64,000 nucleotides of DNA from Sulfobacillus thermotolerans (lineage in GTDB: Bacteria > Bacillota > Sulfobacillia > Sulfobacillales > Sulfobacillaceae), in assembly GCA_002951815.1 (NCBI GenBank), contig CP019454.1:2604001-2668000 (forward strand), in the 5' to 3' direction. Below the pieces are notes generated by a model. The model was given only the letters and a program-made list of their open reading frames with translations, was not told the DNA's origin and did no database searches. Positions 51,270 to 60,868 of this stretch are shown piece by piece. The position numbers were made by a program, and so were the translations under genes. The number at the start of each line of letters is the position of its first letter. Position 1 is the stretch's first letter.

Positions 51270-52718
51270 TTACGGCGCTTCGCGGTACGTCGGCAGGGTC
51301 ATGGTAATGACGGTGCCCCCTGCTGGGTTATTCGAGGCGGTGACCGTCCCCCGGTGCTGCTGCATCACATCATGCACTATGGACAGCCCTAATCCACTTG
51401 ATCCTTGCCGCGCTTTATCTCCGGTCACGAAACGCTCGAACACATGATCCAACATCTCAGGGGGAATGCCTGGCCCTTGGTCGGTAACAGAGACCGCGAT
51501 GGTCGCACCATCACTGCTTAACACGGAATCAATCAGTATGGGGGTGGCCCTTGGTGCCCACTTCGCCGCATTATCAATGATATTAATCAGTGCTTCCACT
51601 AAGTAATCCTCAATCGCCAGAATTTCTGCGTCATCGCGCTGGCGCCAGACTAAGGGATGTTGAGTCTCTTGGGCCAATGGCGCCACCCGATCCAGTGTCG
51701 TTTGGATCCAAACCGAGACGCGCACCAGACTTTTATCACCAACGCCACTTTGGATCCGGGTAGCCGCCAAGAGACGATCAACCAGGCGCTTAAGACGCAA
51801 TGTCTCATCCCACGCGATATCGACAGCCCGTTTCAAGCCTTCGCCCTCAACCATTCCGTCGCGAATGGCTTCAAGAAACCCGCGAATCGATGTCAATGGG
51901 GTCCGCAAGTCGTGGGCCACGTGGGCCAACAACGTATCCCTGACTTCTGCTTCTTTTCTTAATTGGTGCATCTGTGAGGTTATACGGTCCGCCATGCGGT
52001 TAAACTCCTGAGCCAGCTCCCGCACCTCTTGTGCGCCCTGCTCTTGAGCATGCACCTCATGCGCATTATCCCGCCCCATCTGTGACACGGTCTCCCGTAG
52101 AGCTAATAAAGGCTGGGCCAACCGTTTAGAAAACCCATAGGCTAAAATTGCGGCCATCACAATCGCGGCGATTTCACCTAATAGTAACAGCCCCGTAAGG
52201 GATCGCGCCGTATGGTTCGAGTTACTAAGCGGCGCTTCCAGAAACACCGCACCATAAATGTGGCCATGCGCAATCACCGGCACACCGGCGGTGGCCTCCG
52301 CTACATGATTCGGTCCTTCTAACACCCCTTGAAACTGCTGTCCATCTTCCAACACCCGAACCAGAATGGCTTCTGACCACGGGGCCGCCGGCAACCGCTT
52401 ATTTCCCGTTTCCAAGAGAATCTGACCGGTATCATCCAAGACAAACACGCGATCGTTCAATGTGCCTTGCAAGACACTCACCAAATAGGCCGCTTCTGGC
52501 CCATACAGAGTCCCCGTAAAGTATCCTTGCATGACCCCTGATATACTTTGCCCACGAGCCGCCAAATCTCTGACTTGGGCTCCGACCAAATAATTGCGAA
52601 ACGTAATGTTGGAAATCCCTAAGGCGATAGCCAGCACCATAATCGTCACGGCAACATGACTAAAAATCAGCCGAGACGACAAACTCCGCCCAAATTTTGA
52701 ATTCCACCGCCAGCGCAC
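51270..52718 (-). CDS. sensor histidine kinase
   Basis: 482-residue membrane kinase. TM1 (about 17-40), extracytoplasmic sensor with one Cache-like half (VFVLDDTGQILLETGN), TM2 (about 174-195), HAMP linker (KRLAQPLLALRETVSQ), HisKA with phospho-His269 in HVAHDLRTPLTS, and an ATPase domain with IDNAAKWAP (N-box), DQGPGIP (G1) and GLGLSIVHDV (G2). GTG start directly after the stop of the response regulator gene, no gap. Signal unknown. Confidence 0.9.
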   Translation of the reverse strand: MRWRWNSKFGRSLSSRLIFSHVAVTIMVLAIALGISNITFRNYLVGAQVRDLAARGQSISGVMQGYFTGTLYGPEAAYLVSVLQGTLNDRVFVLDDTGQILLETGNKRLPAAPWSEAILVRVLEDGQQFQGVLEGPNHVAEATAGVPVIAHGHIYGAVFLEAPLSNSNHTARSLTGLLLLGEIAAIVMAAILAYGFSKRLAQPLLALRETVSQMGRDNAHEVHAQEQGAQEVRELAQEFNRMADRITSQMHQLRKEAEVRDTLLAHVAHDLRTPLTSIRGFLEAIRDGMVEGEGLKRAVDIAWDETLRLKRLVDRLLAATRIQSGVGDKSLVRVSVWIQTTLDRVAPLAQETQHPLVWRQRDDAEILAIEDYLVEALINIIDNAAKWAPRATPILIDSVLSSDGATIAVSVTDQGPGIPPEMLDHVFERFVTGDKARQGSSGLGLSIVHDVMQQHRGTVTASNNPAGGTVITMTLPTYREAP

Positions 52719-53438
52719 TTAAGCTTCACGCTCGTGGGGTTTAAACCGATATCCCTGGCCCCACACCGTTTCGACATATTGATAGTCCGCTGCCGCCTTC
52801 AGCAATTTCTGGCGCAACCGGGTAATATGCACGTCTACCGTGCGCCCATCGCCTTCAAAGTCGAACCCCCAGACGCGGTCAAGCAGTTGGTCACGGCTAA
52901 AGACCTGTTGAGGATGTTGAGCCAAGAACCACAACAGATCAAATTCACGCGGCGTCAATGTCAACACTTCGCCTCCCGCTGTGGCCAACCGCTGCTGTGC
53001 ATCTAGCATTAATCCTGGAAAACGAAGAATTTCCGTCTCTCCGGGTCCTTGTGGTGTCTGGCTACGTCGTAAGACTGCCCGCACCCGTGCCACTAACTCT
53101 TTAGGACTAAAGGGTTTAATAAGGTAGTCGTCCGCCCCTTGTTCTAATCCTGCGATCCGGTCTTCTTCATCCCCTACGGCCGTTAACATGACGACCGGCA
53201 GCCACACTTGTCGCTCCCGAATCGCTTTGAGCACCCCAAAGCCATCCAATCCGGGCAGCATGATATCGAGGACCACCAAGTCCACCGGATGTTCTTCAAG
53301 TTTCTTTAAGGCTGTAAGCCCGTCCGCCGCTTCAATAATCTCGAAGTCCGCGCTTTGCAAATATAGTCGACACAGCTCGCGGATATGGTCCTCATCATCC
53401 ACTAACAAAATGACGGGCTTCTTGTCCGCAGCGTCCAT
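52719..53438 (-). CDS. OmpR-family response regulator
   Basis: 239 residues: receiver with D14/D15 acidic pair, phospho-acceptor D58 (VVLDIMLPGLDG) and K108 (LIKPFSPKEL), then a winged helix (LTPREFDLLWFLAQHPQQVFSRDQLLDRVWG ... RTVDVHITRLRQKL). AAGGAGG upstream overlaps the end of rho. Pairs with the kinase directly after it. Wedged between rho and rpmE, a place that has no two-component pair in Bacillus. Confidence 0.92.
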   Translation of the reverse strand: MDAADKKPVILLVDDEDHIRELCRLYLQSADFEIIEAADGLTALKKLEEHPVDLVVLDIMLPGLDGFGVLKAIRERQVWLPVVMLTAVGDEEDRIAGLEQGADDYLIKPFSPKELVARVRAVLRRSQTPQGPGETEILRFPGLMLDAQQRLATAGGEVLTLTPREFDLLWFLAQHPQQVFSRDQLLDRVWGFDFEGDGRTVDVHITRLRQKLLKAAADYQYVETVWGQGYRFKPHEREA

Positions 53439-53439
53439 G

Positions 53440-55602
53440 TTAATTGGAGCCTCCTTGCATCGCGGCAAACATGCGGAAGAATTCGGCATTAGACTTCGTT
53501 CGGCGCAAATTCTGCAGAAGCAATTCCGTCGCCTCGACATCTTTCAGATTATGAGTGGCCTTACGAACCATCCACACCACTTCTAACTCTTCTGGGGTCA
53601 AGAGCAAGTCTTCACGACGTGTACCCGAACGTTTGATATCGACAGCCGGGAACGTCCGACGTTCGGCCAATTTCCGATCGAGATGCAGTTCCATATTGCC
53701 CGTGCCTTTAAATTCTTCATAAATCACGTCATCCATCCGCGAGCCCGTATCCACCAACGCGGTGGCTAAAATCGTGAGACTCCCGCCTTCTTCCACTTTC
53801 CGTGCAGCCCCAAAGAATCGCTTCGGCTTGTGTAAAGCCGCTGGATCCATTCCACCAGACAATGTCCGACCCGATGCTGGAAGCGTGAGGTTGTAAGCTC
53901 TTGCCAAGCGGGTGATCGAGTCGAGGAAAATAACCACGTCGCGTCCCATTTCTACGATGCGTTTGGCACGTTCCAAGACCATTTCGGCAACCCGTATATG
54001 ATCTTCCGGGGGCTCATCAAAGGTTGAACTGGCCACCTCCGCACGCACGGAGCGTTGCATATCGGTGACTTCCTCAGGGCGTTCGTCAATCAGCAGGACC
54101 ATCAGATGCGTCTCCGGACTATTGACGGCAATGGCATTGGCAAGCTTCTTAAGCAGAACCGTTTTTCCCGCCTTGGGCGGTGCCACAATCAAGCCGCGCT
54201 GTCCTTTCCCAATCGGCGAAATGATATCGACCAGACGCGTGGCCAACTCTTCGCGGGTTGTTTCCAAATAAAATCGCGACTGGGGAAAGATTGGCGTAAG
54301 GCCATTGAAATCCGGACGTTCTGACGCTTTTTCCGGCGACATCCCGTTAACCGCTTCCACTCGGAGCAATGCGAAATATCGCTCGCCATCTTTCGGGGGA
54401 CGAGCTTGACCCGACACTTTGTCACCCGCACGCAAGTCAAAGCGCCGAATTTGAGAGGCCGATACATAAACATCTTCCCGGGAACGCTGAAAGTCCGTTG
54501 GCCGTAAAAATCCGTAGTCACCAATGACATCGAGCAGACCTTCTGCAAAAATAAAGCCATCTTTGTGTGTACGCGCCCGCAATATTTCCCAAATGAGTTC
54601 CCCTTTACGGTAAGACCGAAAGTTTTCCACATTTAAGGAACGGGCCAGCTTATACAAATCCAACAGCGTCATCGCATCTAGTTGCGCCATCGACAATTGA
54701 TTTTCGCGGGTCGGACGCGGTAAGTCACGACGCGGCGCGCCTTGTTGCGTTCCCGAAGGTCCAGGCCGTTTGGACATATCGCGTCCACCGGAGGGTGCAG
54801 GACGCGGAGCCCCGTTGTTTGTGTTCCCCGCATTAAACGCAGGATTTTTATCCCGTACGCCGGGACGATCCTGCCCACCTGGTTGAACAGGTGGCGGCGT
54901 GGGAGACGCGGCCGGACCCGTTTTTACAGACACCGATTGCGCCGGTGGCGCGATGACGGCCGGAACAGCCGGCAACGCAGGAGCCGAAGCGAGGGAAGGA
55001 TCAGGACGAGGGGTGTCAGAACTCGTGGTGGTCGGTGTGGTTGCTGCTGGTATCGTCACCTCTGGCGATGATGGCAAGGCGGCTGGAGCTGCCAACTCCG
55101 TTTCTGGCGGCTTCGCAGGTTCTACTGGCGTAGCAGGAGCCGCTACCGTTTGTTCAGGAGAAACATCGGTCGACTCGGCAACGCGTTCCATAGTCTTTTT
55201 CGAACGCCGCTTAGGCTTCTTAACCTCAGGGCTTTCACCGGTTTCGGCTCCCTCTGACGCGCCGGCCATTTGTGTTGCCGTCTGAACAGGAAGAGCCTCT
55301 TCCGTCTGGGCCTTTTGCGATTTACGCCGCGACCTGCGGGGCTTCTCGTCCGAGACCGGTTCGACACCTTGCTCAGCAGTGACTTGAGATTCGGTAGAGA
55401 GCTCGGTTTTTTTCTTACGCCCTCTCTTTTTAGGTGTTGCCACGGATGCAGTCTCTACCGCATCCTCCGCTGCCACCGACGACGATTGTTCTGCAGGCGT
55501 TGCAGACTGGGCAGCCTCTACATTCTTCGTCCGCGAAGTTCGCCGACGCTTGGGCTTCGTCTCTTCGACTGCCATGCCCTCTTGAGTTCCTTCACCAACC
55601 AT
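53440..55602 (-). CDS. rho: transcription termination factor Rho with a long N-terminal extension
   Basis: 720 residues; the Rho core (about residue 300 to the end) has the primary RNA site region [19 protein letters not shown], Walker [16 protein letters not shown], Walker B/Q-loop region [16 protein letters not shown], the R-loop and [11 protein letters not shown]. The first ~290 residues are disordered: Lys/Arg-rich islands ([28 protein letters not shown]) between Ala/Pro/Thr/Glu-rich spacers. Such basic extensions occur in high-GC actinobacterial Rho, where they help bind structured RNA. Core motifs are complete. Confidence 0.95.
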   Translation of the reverse strand: MVGEGTQEGMAVEETKPKRRRTSRTKNVEAAQSATPAEQSSSVAAEDAVETASVATPKKRGRKKKTELSTESQVTAEQGVEPVSDEKPRRSRRKSQKAQTEEALPVQTATQMAGASEGAETGESPEVKKPKRRSKKTMERVAESTDVSPEQTVAAPATPVEPAKPPETELAAPAALPSSPEVTIPAATTPTTTSSDTPRPDPSLASAPALPAVPAVIAPPAQSVSVKTGPAASPTPPPVQPGGQDRPGVRDKNPAFNAGNTNNGAPRPAPSGGRDMSKRPGPSGTQQGAPRRDLPRPTRENQLSMAQLDAMTLLDLYKLARSLNVENFRSYRKGELIWEILRARTHKDGFIFAEGLLDVIGDYGFLRPTDFQRSREDVYVSASQIRRFDLRAGDKVSGQARPPKDGERYFALLRVEAVNGMSPEKASERPDFNGLTPIFPQSRFYLETTREELATRLVDIISPIGKGQRGLIVAPPKAGKTVLLKKLANAIAVNSPETHLMVLLIDERPEEVTDMQRSVRAEVASSTFDEPPEDHIRVAEMVLERAKRIVEMGRDVVIFLDSITRLARAYNLTLPASGRTLSGGMDPAALHKPKRFFGAARKVEEGGSLTILATALVDTGSRMDDVIYEEFKGTGNMELHLDRKLAERRTFPAVDIKRSGTRREDLLLTPEELEVVWMVRKATHNLKDVEATELLLQNLRRTKSNAEFFRMFAAMQGGSN

Positions 55603-55636
55603 GAATCACTGTATCCTCCCTGCCATCTCTTTTGGC

Positions 55637-56587
55637 TTACGATTTCTCGGCAATGCGATGAACGGCCGTAATATAGCGAATAGTTCCAGAGCGTGAGCGC
55701 ATCACCACCGAATGGGTAGTGCAAATGCCTGGTGCATACGTCACCCCTTTAAGCAAATCCCCCGTGGTAATACCTGTGGCCACGTAGATGGCATCATCTC
55801 CTTTGACGAGATCATCCACAGTTAAGATGTGATGTGCATCGCGCACGCCCATACTGTGCAACCGGTCCAACTGGGTGTCGTCTTCGGGAATCAGCCGCGC
55901 TTCCATGACACCCCCTAAAGACTTGACCGCGGCGGCCGCAATGACACCCTCAGGGGCTCCACCACTTCCCACCAGCATATCGACGCCCGAACCAGGTAAG
56001 CACGCGGCAACGGCCGGAGACACATCTCCATCCGTAATAAGCTTGACCCGTGCTCCCGCAGCACGAATCCGCCGGATCGTTTCTTCATGCCGCTCCCGGT
56101 CCAACAAGACAACGGTTAAATCGCTGACGTCGCGATGGGTTTTAGCCGCCAACGCTTTTAAGTTGTCTTCAATAGGGGCATCGAGATGGATGACCCCCAC
56201 CCCTGCGGCGCCTGCCACAATTTTTTCCATATACATGTCGGGTGCATGCAAAAGGTGGCCTTCCGGGGCGACTGCCATGACTGCTATGGCTCCTGCCGTT
56301 CCTTTGGCCACCAAATTTGTTCCTTCTAGCGGATCCACCGCAATATCCACGGCATCTCCATCTCCAGCCCCAACCTTCTCGCCTATATACAACATCGGCG
56401 CTTCATCCATTTCGCCTTCGCCAATAACGACAGTTCCGCGAATATGCACGGTGTCCAGCATCGATCGCATGGCATCCACGGCCAACTGGTCTGCTCCATT
56501 TTTATCGCCACGTCCGATTAAGTGACCCGACGCTATTGCTGCTGCTTCGGTCACCCGCACAAACTCCAGCGCCAATTCGCGCTCCAT
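55637..56587 (-). CDS. glpX: class II fructose-1,6-bisphosphatase
   Basis: 316-residue GlpX-type enzyme for gluconeogenesis. GRGDKNGADQLAVDAMR and VVIGEGEMDEAPMLYIGEKVG carry the metal- and Li+-sensitive residues; VDPLEGTNLVAKG and DGDVSPAVAAC are diagnostic of GlpX. Located directly upstream of rho as in Bacillus (glpX/ywjI-rho). It ends 34 bases before the rho start. Confidence 0.95.
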   Translation of the reverse strand: MERELALEFVRVTEAAAIASGHLIGRGDKNGADQLAVDAMRSMLDTVHIRGTVVIGEGEMDEAPMLYIGEKVGAGDGDAVDIAVDPLEGTNLVAKGTAGAIAVMAVAPEGHLLHAPDMYMEKIVAGAAGVGVIHLDAPIEDNLKALAAKTHRDVSDLTVVLLDRERHEETIRRIRAAGARVKLITDGDVSPAVAACLPGSGVDMLVGSGGAPEGVIAAAAVKSLGGVMEARLIPEDDTQLDRLHSMGVRDAHHILTVDDLVKGDDAIYVATGITTGDLLKGVTYAPGICTTHSVVMRSRSGTIRYITAVHRIAEKS

Positions 56588-56845
56588 TGTATGCCTCCAT
56601 TGTCAAAAGATTTTCTCAAGCCATTGGGAAACGCCAAGAAGAAACGATTTTTTCGCCTCGCGAAGAGAGTTGTTTTACAAGTTCTGTGGTCCGGAATACA
56701 AAGGTAGCTGGGCTAAGGGCTTACATCCGGAAAAGGCCTTCCTAAAATCGGTCTTATTGTAACCATTATTTTAGAAATTAGCCATAAAAATTTTAAGATG
56801 CGGCTGTATGCTATCACAAACGAGGGGAATTTAGCAAGAACCAAC
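56588..56845 (-). other. intergenic gap between the receiver gene and glpX
   Basis: 258 AT-rich bases. No gene or RNA recognised. It probably holds the glpX-rho promoter, but no -35/-10 pair is good enough to call. Confidence 0.4.
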
Positions 56846-57220
56846 TTAATCGCTGGGGAACGCTTCAGTCACCGCGGCGGCGATTTCCATCACGATCTCC
56901 CGAAATGCCGCTAATCGAAACGGCTTTGCTAAAAACCGGGCTCCATAGGGCAACCGCGATTCAATACTAAAGTCTCCTGACATCACGACAAGACGAGCGG
57001 TGGGATACATCCGCACCAGATAGTCTAGCAAATGAGTGGCAGGTAAATCGGGCAAGGTCCAATCCATCACAATGATATCCGGGGCCATAGCCAAATTTTC
57101 TGACAAGTATATCACATCTTGAGCTGTCGCGAAGGCGCGAGGACAGACATTCACCTCATCAAGGCACGAAACAAGCAAATCCAGTAATGCCTGATTATCA
57201 TCAATGAGCCAAATATGCAT
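56846..57220 (-). CDS. stand-alone receiver domain
   Basis: 124-residue single-domain response regulator. D7/D8 acidic pair (LIDDNQ), phospho-acceptor D53 (VMDWTLPDLP), Ser81 and K99 (LAKPFR) are all present. There is no output domain and no adjacent kinase, so it is likely to act in a phosphorelay or by protein contact, like Spo0F or CheY. AAGGGACGGG before the ATG. Confidence 0.82.
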   Translation of the reverse strand: MHIWLIDDNQALLDLLVSCLDEVNVCPRAFATAQDVIYLSENLAMAPDIIVMDWTLPDLPATHLLDYLVRMYPTARLVVMSGDFSIESRLPYGARFLAKPFRLAAFREIVMEIAAAVTEAFPSD

Positions 57221-57370
57221 TAGTAAACCCGTCCCTTAGGTTCCTAGTTAATTACAACTATATTCCAAATGATTCGGTTTTCACAGTAATATTCCTATTT
57301 ATTCCAAATAAAATCGGCGGTTGACTGATGCCGTTATCCCCACCACAAAACGTCGTAGGGTTACGCAATT

Positions 57371-57405
57371 TTGGTAACGGTTTTGTAACAAGTCCCGGGT
57401 ACACT
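57371..57405 (+). promoter_or_regulatory. candidate regulated promoter of the htrA-like gene
   Basis: Two direct copies of TTNGTAAC (57371-57378 and 57382-57389) spaced 11 bases, one helical turn, then TACACT as a possible -10 (57400-57405). Direct repeats with this spacing are typical sites for OmpR-type response regulators. Seen directly; regulator inferred. Confidence 0.4.
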
Positions 57406-57473
57406 ACTTTCAAACAAAGCCCGAAGAAAATCGTGTCTTGGGTCTTGATTACATACAAAAGGAGATGATTCCT

Positions 57474-58673
57474 GTGCGTCCTATTACGCGGACCGTTACC
57501 GCAGCCGTAGTCGGCTTCGCCGTCGGCGCAGGCGCTGTCAGCGGAGGCCTTTTTGCTTATAACCAACTCAATCCATCGCACCCGCTAGCCAAAGCGGCGA
57601 ATCAGCCCCCATTTGCTACCGTGGCATCTTACACACCCCCGACATTGCCGCTCGGCCCTGACACCATATCCAATGTGGTGAAACGGGATGGAGATGCGGT
57701 CGTCAAAATCGTGGCCACAGTGCCTGAGTCGACGTCTATTTCGTCTTCACCCTATTTTAACCCATTTTTTGGATCTTTGTTTGGCAATAGTTTGCCATCC
57801 ACAACTCAAGTCCAAACGGACATTGGATCCGGCTTTTTCATCAACAGTCAAGGCGATTTGGTTACGAATGATCATGTCATTCACAACGCCAACAAAATAC
57901 AAGTGTACGTGCCAGGGTATACAAAACCCTTTACCGCAACACGCGTCGGCACCGATTATCAAGCAGACTTGGCGGTGTTGAAAATCTCGGCGCCTAAGCC
58001 TTTGCCATACTTAGTCCTTGGCAATTCGAACAAAACCCCGGTTGGAGCCTGGGCCATTGCCATCGGCAATCCCTATGATTTAAGCCATACGGTGACGGTA
58101 GGCGTCATCAGTGCCAAGGGCCGTCCGTTGACGATCGGCAATCGCAACTACCGTAATTTGTTGCAAACATCAGCCGCGATTAACCCGGGCAACAGCGGCG
58201 GGCCTTTATTGAACCTAGCAGGGCAAGTCGTGGGCATCAATACCGCGGTCTCCACGCAAGGTCAAGGCATTGGCTTTGCTATCCCCACCTCGACCGTAGA
58301 GCAGGTATTGCCCCAGTTGATGAAATATGGCCATGTGAGCCAACCCTGGGTAGGCGTGTTTATTGCGACCGACTCTTCAGCCATGGCTAAACAATACAGC
58401 TTACCAACCAGCAAAGGGGTTGTCATTGCCTACGTAGAACCCGGCTCTCCCGCCGATTCGGCCGGCCTCTCCGCAGGAGAAGTCATTACGCAGTTCAACG
58501 GGCAAACCGTGACGACCGCCACGCAGCTAAAGAACTTGGTAAGTAAAACCAAAGTGGGACAAAACGTCGCGATCACGGTCAATGACCAAGGAAAGACCAT
58601 CACCAAAACCGTCACCATCGGCCAAGAACCCAATCGCGCGATCACCCCACCTTCTACGGGATTTAATTTTTAA
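57474..58673 (+). CDS. htrA: HtrA/DegP-like serine protease with PDZ domain
   Basis: 399 residues: short cytoplasmic tail, one TM or signal anchor (about 8-30), a linker, a trypsin-like domain with His134 (VTNDHVI), Asp165 (DYQADLAVL) and Ser241 (GNSGGPLL), and a C-terminal PDZ domain (about 295-385; GVVIAYVEPGSPADSAGL). It degrades or refolds misfolded exported proteins at the outer face of the membrane. The GTG at 57474 has AAGGAG nine bases upstream. Confidence 0.94.
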   Translation: MRPITRTVTAAVVGFAVGAGAVSGGLFAYNQLNPSHPLAKAANQPPFATVASYTPPTLPLGPDTISNVVKRDGDAVVKIVATVPESTSISSSPYFNPFFGSLFGNSLPSTTQVQTDIGSGFFINSQGDLVTNDHVIHNANKIQVYVPGYTKPFTATRVGTDYQADLAVLKISAPKPLPYLVLGNSNKTPVGAWAIAIGNPYDLSHTVTVGVISAKGRPLTIGNRNYRNLLQTSAAINPGNSGGPLLNLAGQVVGINTAVSTQGQGIGFAIPTSTVEQVLPQLMKYGHVSQPWVGVFIATDSSAMAKQYSLPTSKGVVIAYVEPGSPADSAGLSAGEVITQFNGQTVTTATQLKNLVSKTKVGQNVAITVNDQGKTITKTVTIGQEPNRAITPPSTGFNF

Positions 58674-58682
58674 GGGTCCATC

Positions 58683-58712
58683 GCCCTTGGTCTTATTCGG
58701 CCAAGGGCTTCT
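58683..58712. terminator. shared terminator of htrA and the GNAT gene
   Basis: Stem GCCCTTGG / CCAAGGGC with a 10-base loop followed by T-rich sequence on the plus strand. It overlaps the end of the convergent GNAT gene. Confidence 0.7.
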
Positions 58713-59148
58713 CCATTTCTAAACGCGTTACCGTATATCCTTCTCGTTCATAAAGCTTGACCGCATCGTGGTTTTCCGCAGTAACATATAAACGCGCCAC
58801 CTTAATGCCTTGTTTTAAGACAAACGCCTGGGCGGTATCCATTAACAGCTTGCCCAAGCCGCGGCGCCGGTACGCCTCTTGGAGGTAGACTTGATCCACC
58901 GAACCATATGTTCCTTGTAAATCCATACGTATGGCCACCCAAACAAATCCTGCAAAATCCAACCCATCTTCAAGCACAAAAATCCCATTTTCAAATGGAC
59001 GTTTAGCAGCCGCCCGCAACCTTTGCGCCTGTTCTGCTAAAAAAGCCGGGGTACAGACAAATCGGGGAAAATTGATTTTATATAAGTCACACTGTGCGTT
59101 TAAAACAGCCCGGTAGTCCTGCTGGGGACGGTAGGGACGAATCTGCAA
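58693..59148 (-). CDS. GNAT-family N-acetyltransferase
   Basis: 151-residue acetyl-CoA-dependent transferase. Motif A YRRRGLGKLLMDTAQAFV (Q/RxxGxG/A) and motif B VTAENHDAVKLYEREGYTV are clear. A TTG start at 59148 is used. Substrate unknown; it stands alone and convergent with htrA. Confidence 0.85.
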   Translation of the reverse strand: MQIRPYRPQQDYRAVLNAQCDLYKINFPRFVCTPAFLAEQAQRLRAAAKRPFENGIFVLEDGLDFAGFVWVAIRMDLQGTYGSVDQVYLQEAYRRRGLGKLLMDTAQAFVLKQGIKVARLYVTAENHDAVKLYEREGYTVTRLEMEKPLAE

Positions 59149-59225
59149 TGCCCTCGCCTCACTTCGTTTTCGCCTTCATTTTATGAAATATTTCGCGCTC
59201 GGTGCACAAAATTCCTTCTCATAAC

Positions 59226-59258
59226 AAAAGCCAGCTCCATTTTCTCTGGAGCTGGCCA
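59226..59258 (-). terminator. permease terminator
   Basis: Stem GCCAGCTCCA / TGGAGCTGGC with a 7-base loop and TTTTG on the minus strand, 21 bases after the permease stop. Confidence 0.85.
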
Positions 59259-59278
59259 TGGGTCGAATTTAGTAGATG

Positions 59279-60661
59279 TTAATCCCGTGCGGTCCGTGTG
59301 CCAATAATCCAGTACAACACACCCGCCACGATGAAGCTGACGTAATAGGAGATATCGCCTAAATGGGGATAGCGGTTGGCAAAGGCCCCAACATACAACG
59401 CCTGATTGAAAAAGGGAATGGAAACCACGATAGCGATAAGCCATGCCCAAAATCCGGGGCGAATGACACGCCTGGGATCATAAAACATATCGGTATGATA
59501 ACGCCCGCGCCGTACCACGAAGAAATCCACAAGGACCACCGCTGTCCATGGCGCCAACCAATACGCCAAAAGGAATAAGAAGTTTTCAAAGTCCAAGTAG
59601 TAGGAATTACGCGCAATCCACGCCAAAATTCCACCCAGCAACCCCACGAGAATAGCCGCTACCCAACGTTTGAGTGGGATGTTAATCACCAAAGCCGATA
59701 AGGAGCCTGAATAGATGTTGAGCACATCCGCGGTCACCGTTCCGATAATGACCGCAAACAATGCGACCGGTACCATCCAATGCGGTTGAATACCTGATAA
59801 GAGCGAAATTGGATTAGCGCCTGCCGCCGCTTTGGGAAATATGGTTGCTAAGGCCACGCCAACCAATTCTAGCCATACGCCGGCGATAAAGTTTGCCGAA
59901 GCCGCGTTAAAAAACACATGGGAAGGGGGAGTCGTTGATGGTAAATAGCGCGTATAGTCGGAGCCAAATACCGTCCACCCTAGCAAATACGACAACGCTA
60001 ATCCGACGGCTTCGATAATCCCACCGCCTAGTCCGGTGTATTGCCCTAAAACTGACTTGGCATTAAACGGCAATGCATAGTTCGCATGGGCAAAAGCAAA
60101 AATCGAAACCCCTACGAAGACAAGGGTCAGCAGTATCGCCATAAACCGTTCTACGGCGTGAATCATGTTGTGACCGTAGACGGCAACAATGACCTGAATT
60201 AAGACCATCACCAACAAGGCGACAAAAAAATCCGTATGAAACAGCGCTTCAAAGGCAAAAGCACCAAGCACCGTATTGACGGCAAACCACATTACTCCCG
60301 CAATGGCGTTCAAAGCCCCCGGCAAAAAATTGCCAAAAAACCCAAATGGCGCCCGGGAATGAACCATTTGAGGCACGCCCAACCGCGGTCCAAAGGTGGA
60401 CACTAATCCTAACAAGGTAACGCCCAAAATATTGCCAATAATAAGTCCCAACGCAGCTTGACCAAAACTGAGTCCAAACAAGCTCACCGCAGCCGTTCCC
60501 GTAGTCAATGTCGCCAGCTCGACATTGGCACCAAACCACAGCGTAAACACCGAAGAGACATGCCCGTGCCGCTCGGTCTCCTCAACATGTTCAATCCCTT
60601 TCGGTTCAATACGAACCACTTCTGTCCCGTACTGAGTTCCTTGCGCACTGCGTTCCGCCAT
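59279..60661 (-). CDS. NCS1-family nucleobase permease
   Basis: 460-residue transporter with 12 TM segments, of the cytosine/purine/allantoin permease family. Signatures: WFGANVELATLTTGTAAVSL in the first helix, GASTL-like LGVPQMVHSRAPFG, and the later SDYTRYLPSTTPPS segment, which matches the NCS1 pattern. GGAGG six bases before the ATG. Upstream are two inverted PurR boxes, so control by purine supply and a purine-type substrate are likely; cytosine or allantoin remain possible. Confidence 0.9.
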   Translation of the reverse strand: MAERSAQGTQYGTEVVRIEPKGIEHVEETERHGHVSSVFTLWFGANVELATLTTGTAAVSLFGLSFGQAALGLIIGNILGVTLLGLVSTFGPRLGVPQMVHSRAPFGFFGNFLPGALNAIAGVMWFAVNTVLGAFAFEALFHTDFFVALLVMVLIQVIVAVYGHNMIHAVERFMAILLTLVFVGVSIFAFAHANYALPFNAKSVLGQYTGLGGGIIEAVGLALSYLLGWTVFGSDYTRYLPSTTPPSHVFFNAASANFIAGVWLELVGVALATIFPKAAAGANPISLLSGIQPHWMVPVALFAVIIGTVTADVLNIYSGSLSALVINIPLKRWVAAILVGLLGGILAWIARNSYYLDFENFLFLLAYWLAPWTAVVLVDFFVVRRGRYHTDMFYDPRRVIRPGFWAWLIAIVVSIPFFNQALYVGAFANRYPHLGDISYYVSFIVAGVLYWIIGTRTARD

Positions 60662-60693
60662 TGTCCACCTCCGCCTATATCTTGCGTCATATG

Positions 60694-60736
60694 ATTCCGA
60701 ACGATAACAGACGAATTTTATATAAACGTTCGGAAT
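60694..60736. promoter_or_regulatory. inverted PurBox pair (PurR operator)
   Basis: ATTCCGAACG (60694-60703) and its exact complement CGTTCGGAAT (60727-60736) face each other. The CCGAAC cores are 25 bases apart, which fits the B. subtilis PurBox arrangement (two convergent boxes with WWWCCGAACWWT and a 16-17 base gap). An AT-rich TATATAAA stretch, a possible -10, lies between them, so PurR would cover the promoter of the permease. Confidence 0.72.
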
Positions 60737-60868
60737 AAGTCAATGCATAGCTTTGTGCACAATTCCCATTTCATGAAGCGATTTGCCCCTACGGCTGTTG
60801 ACGATAGCCCTTGGAATTTGTTCTACTGCAACATGCATTCATCTTTCATGGAACAAAGAGGAGATGTC

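Noticed and set aside
57258-57581. 107-codon minus-strand frame
   Set aside because: No ribosome site; it covers the htrA promoter and start on the other strand.
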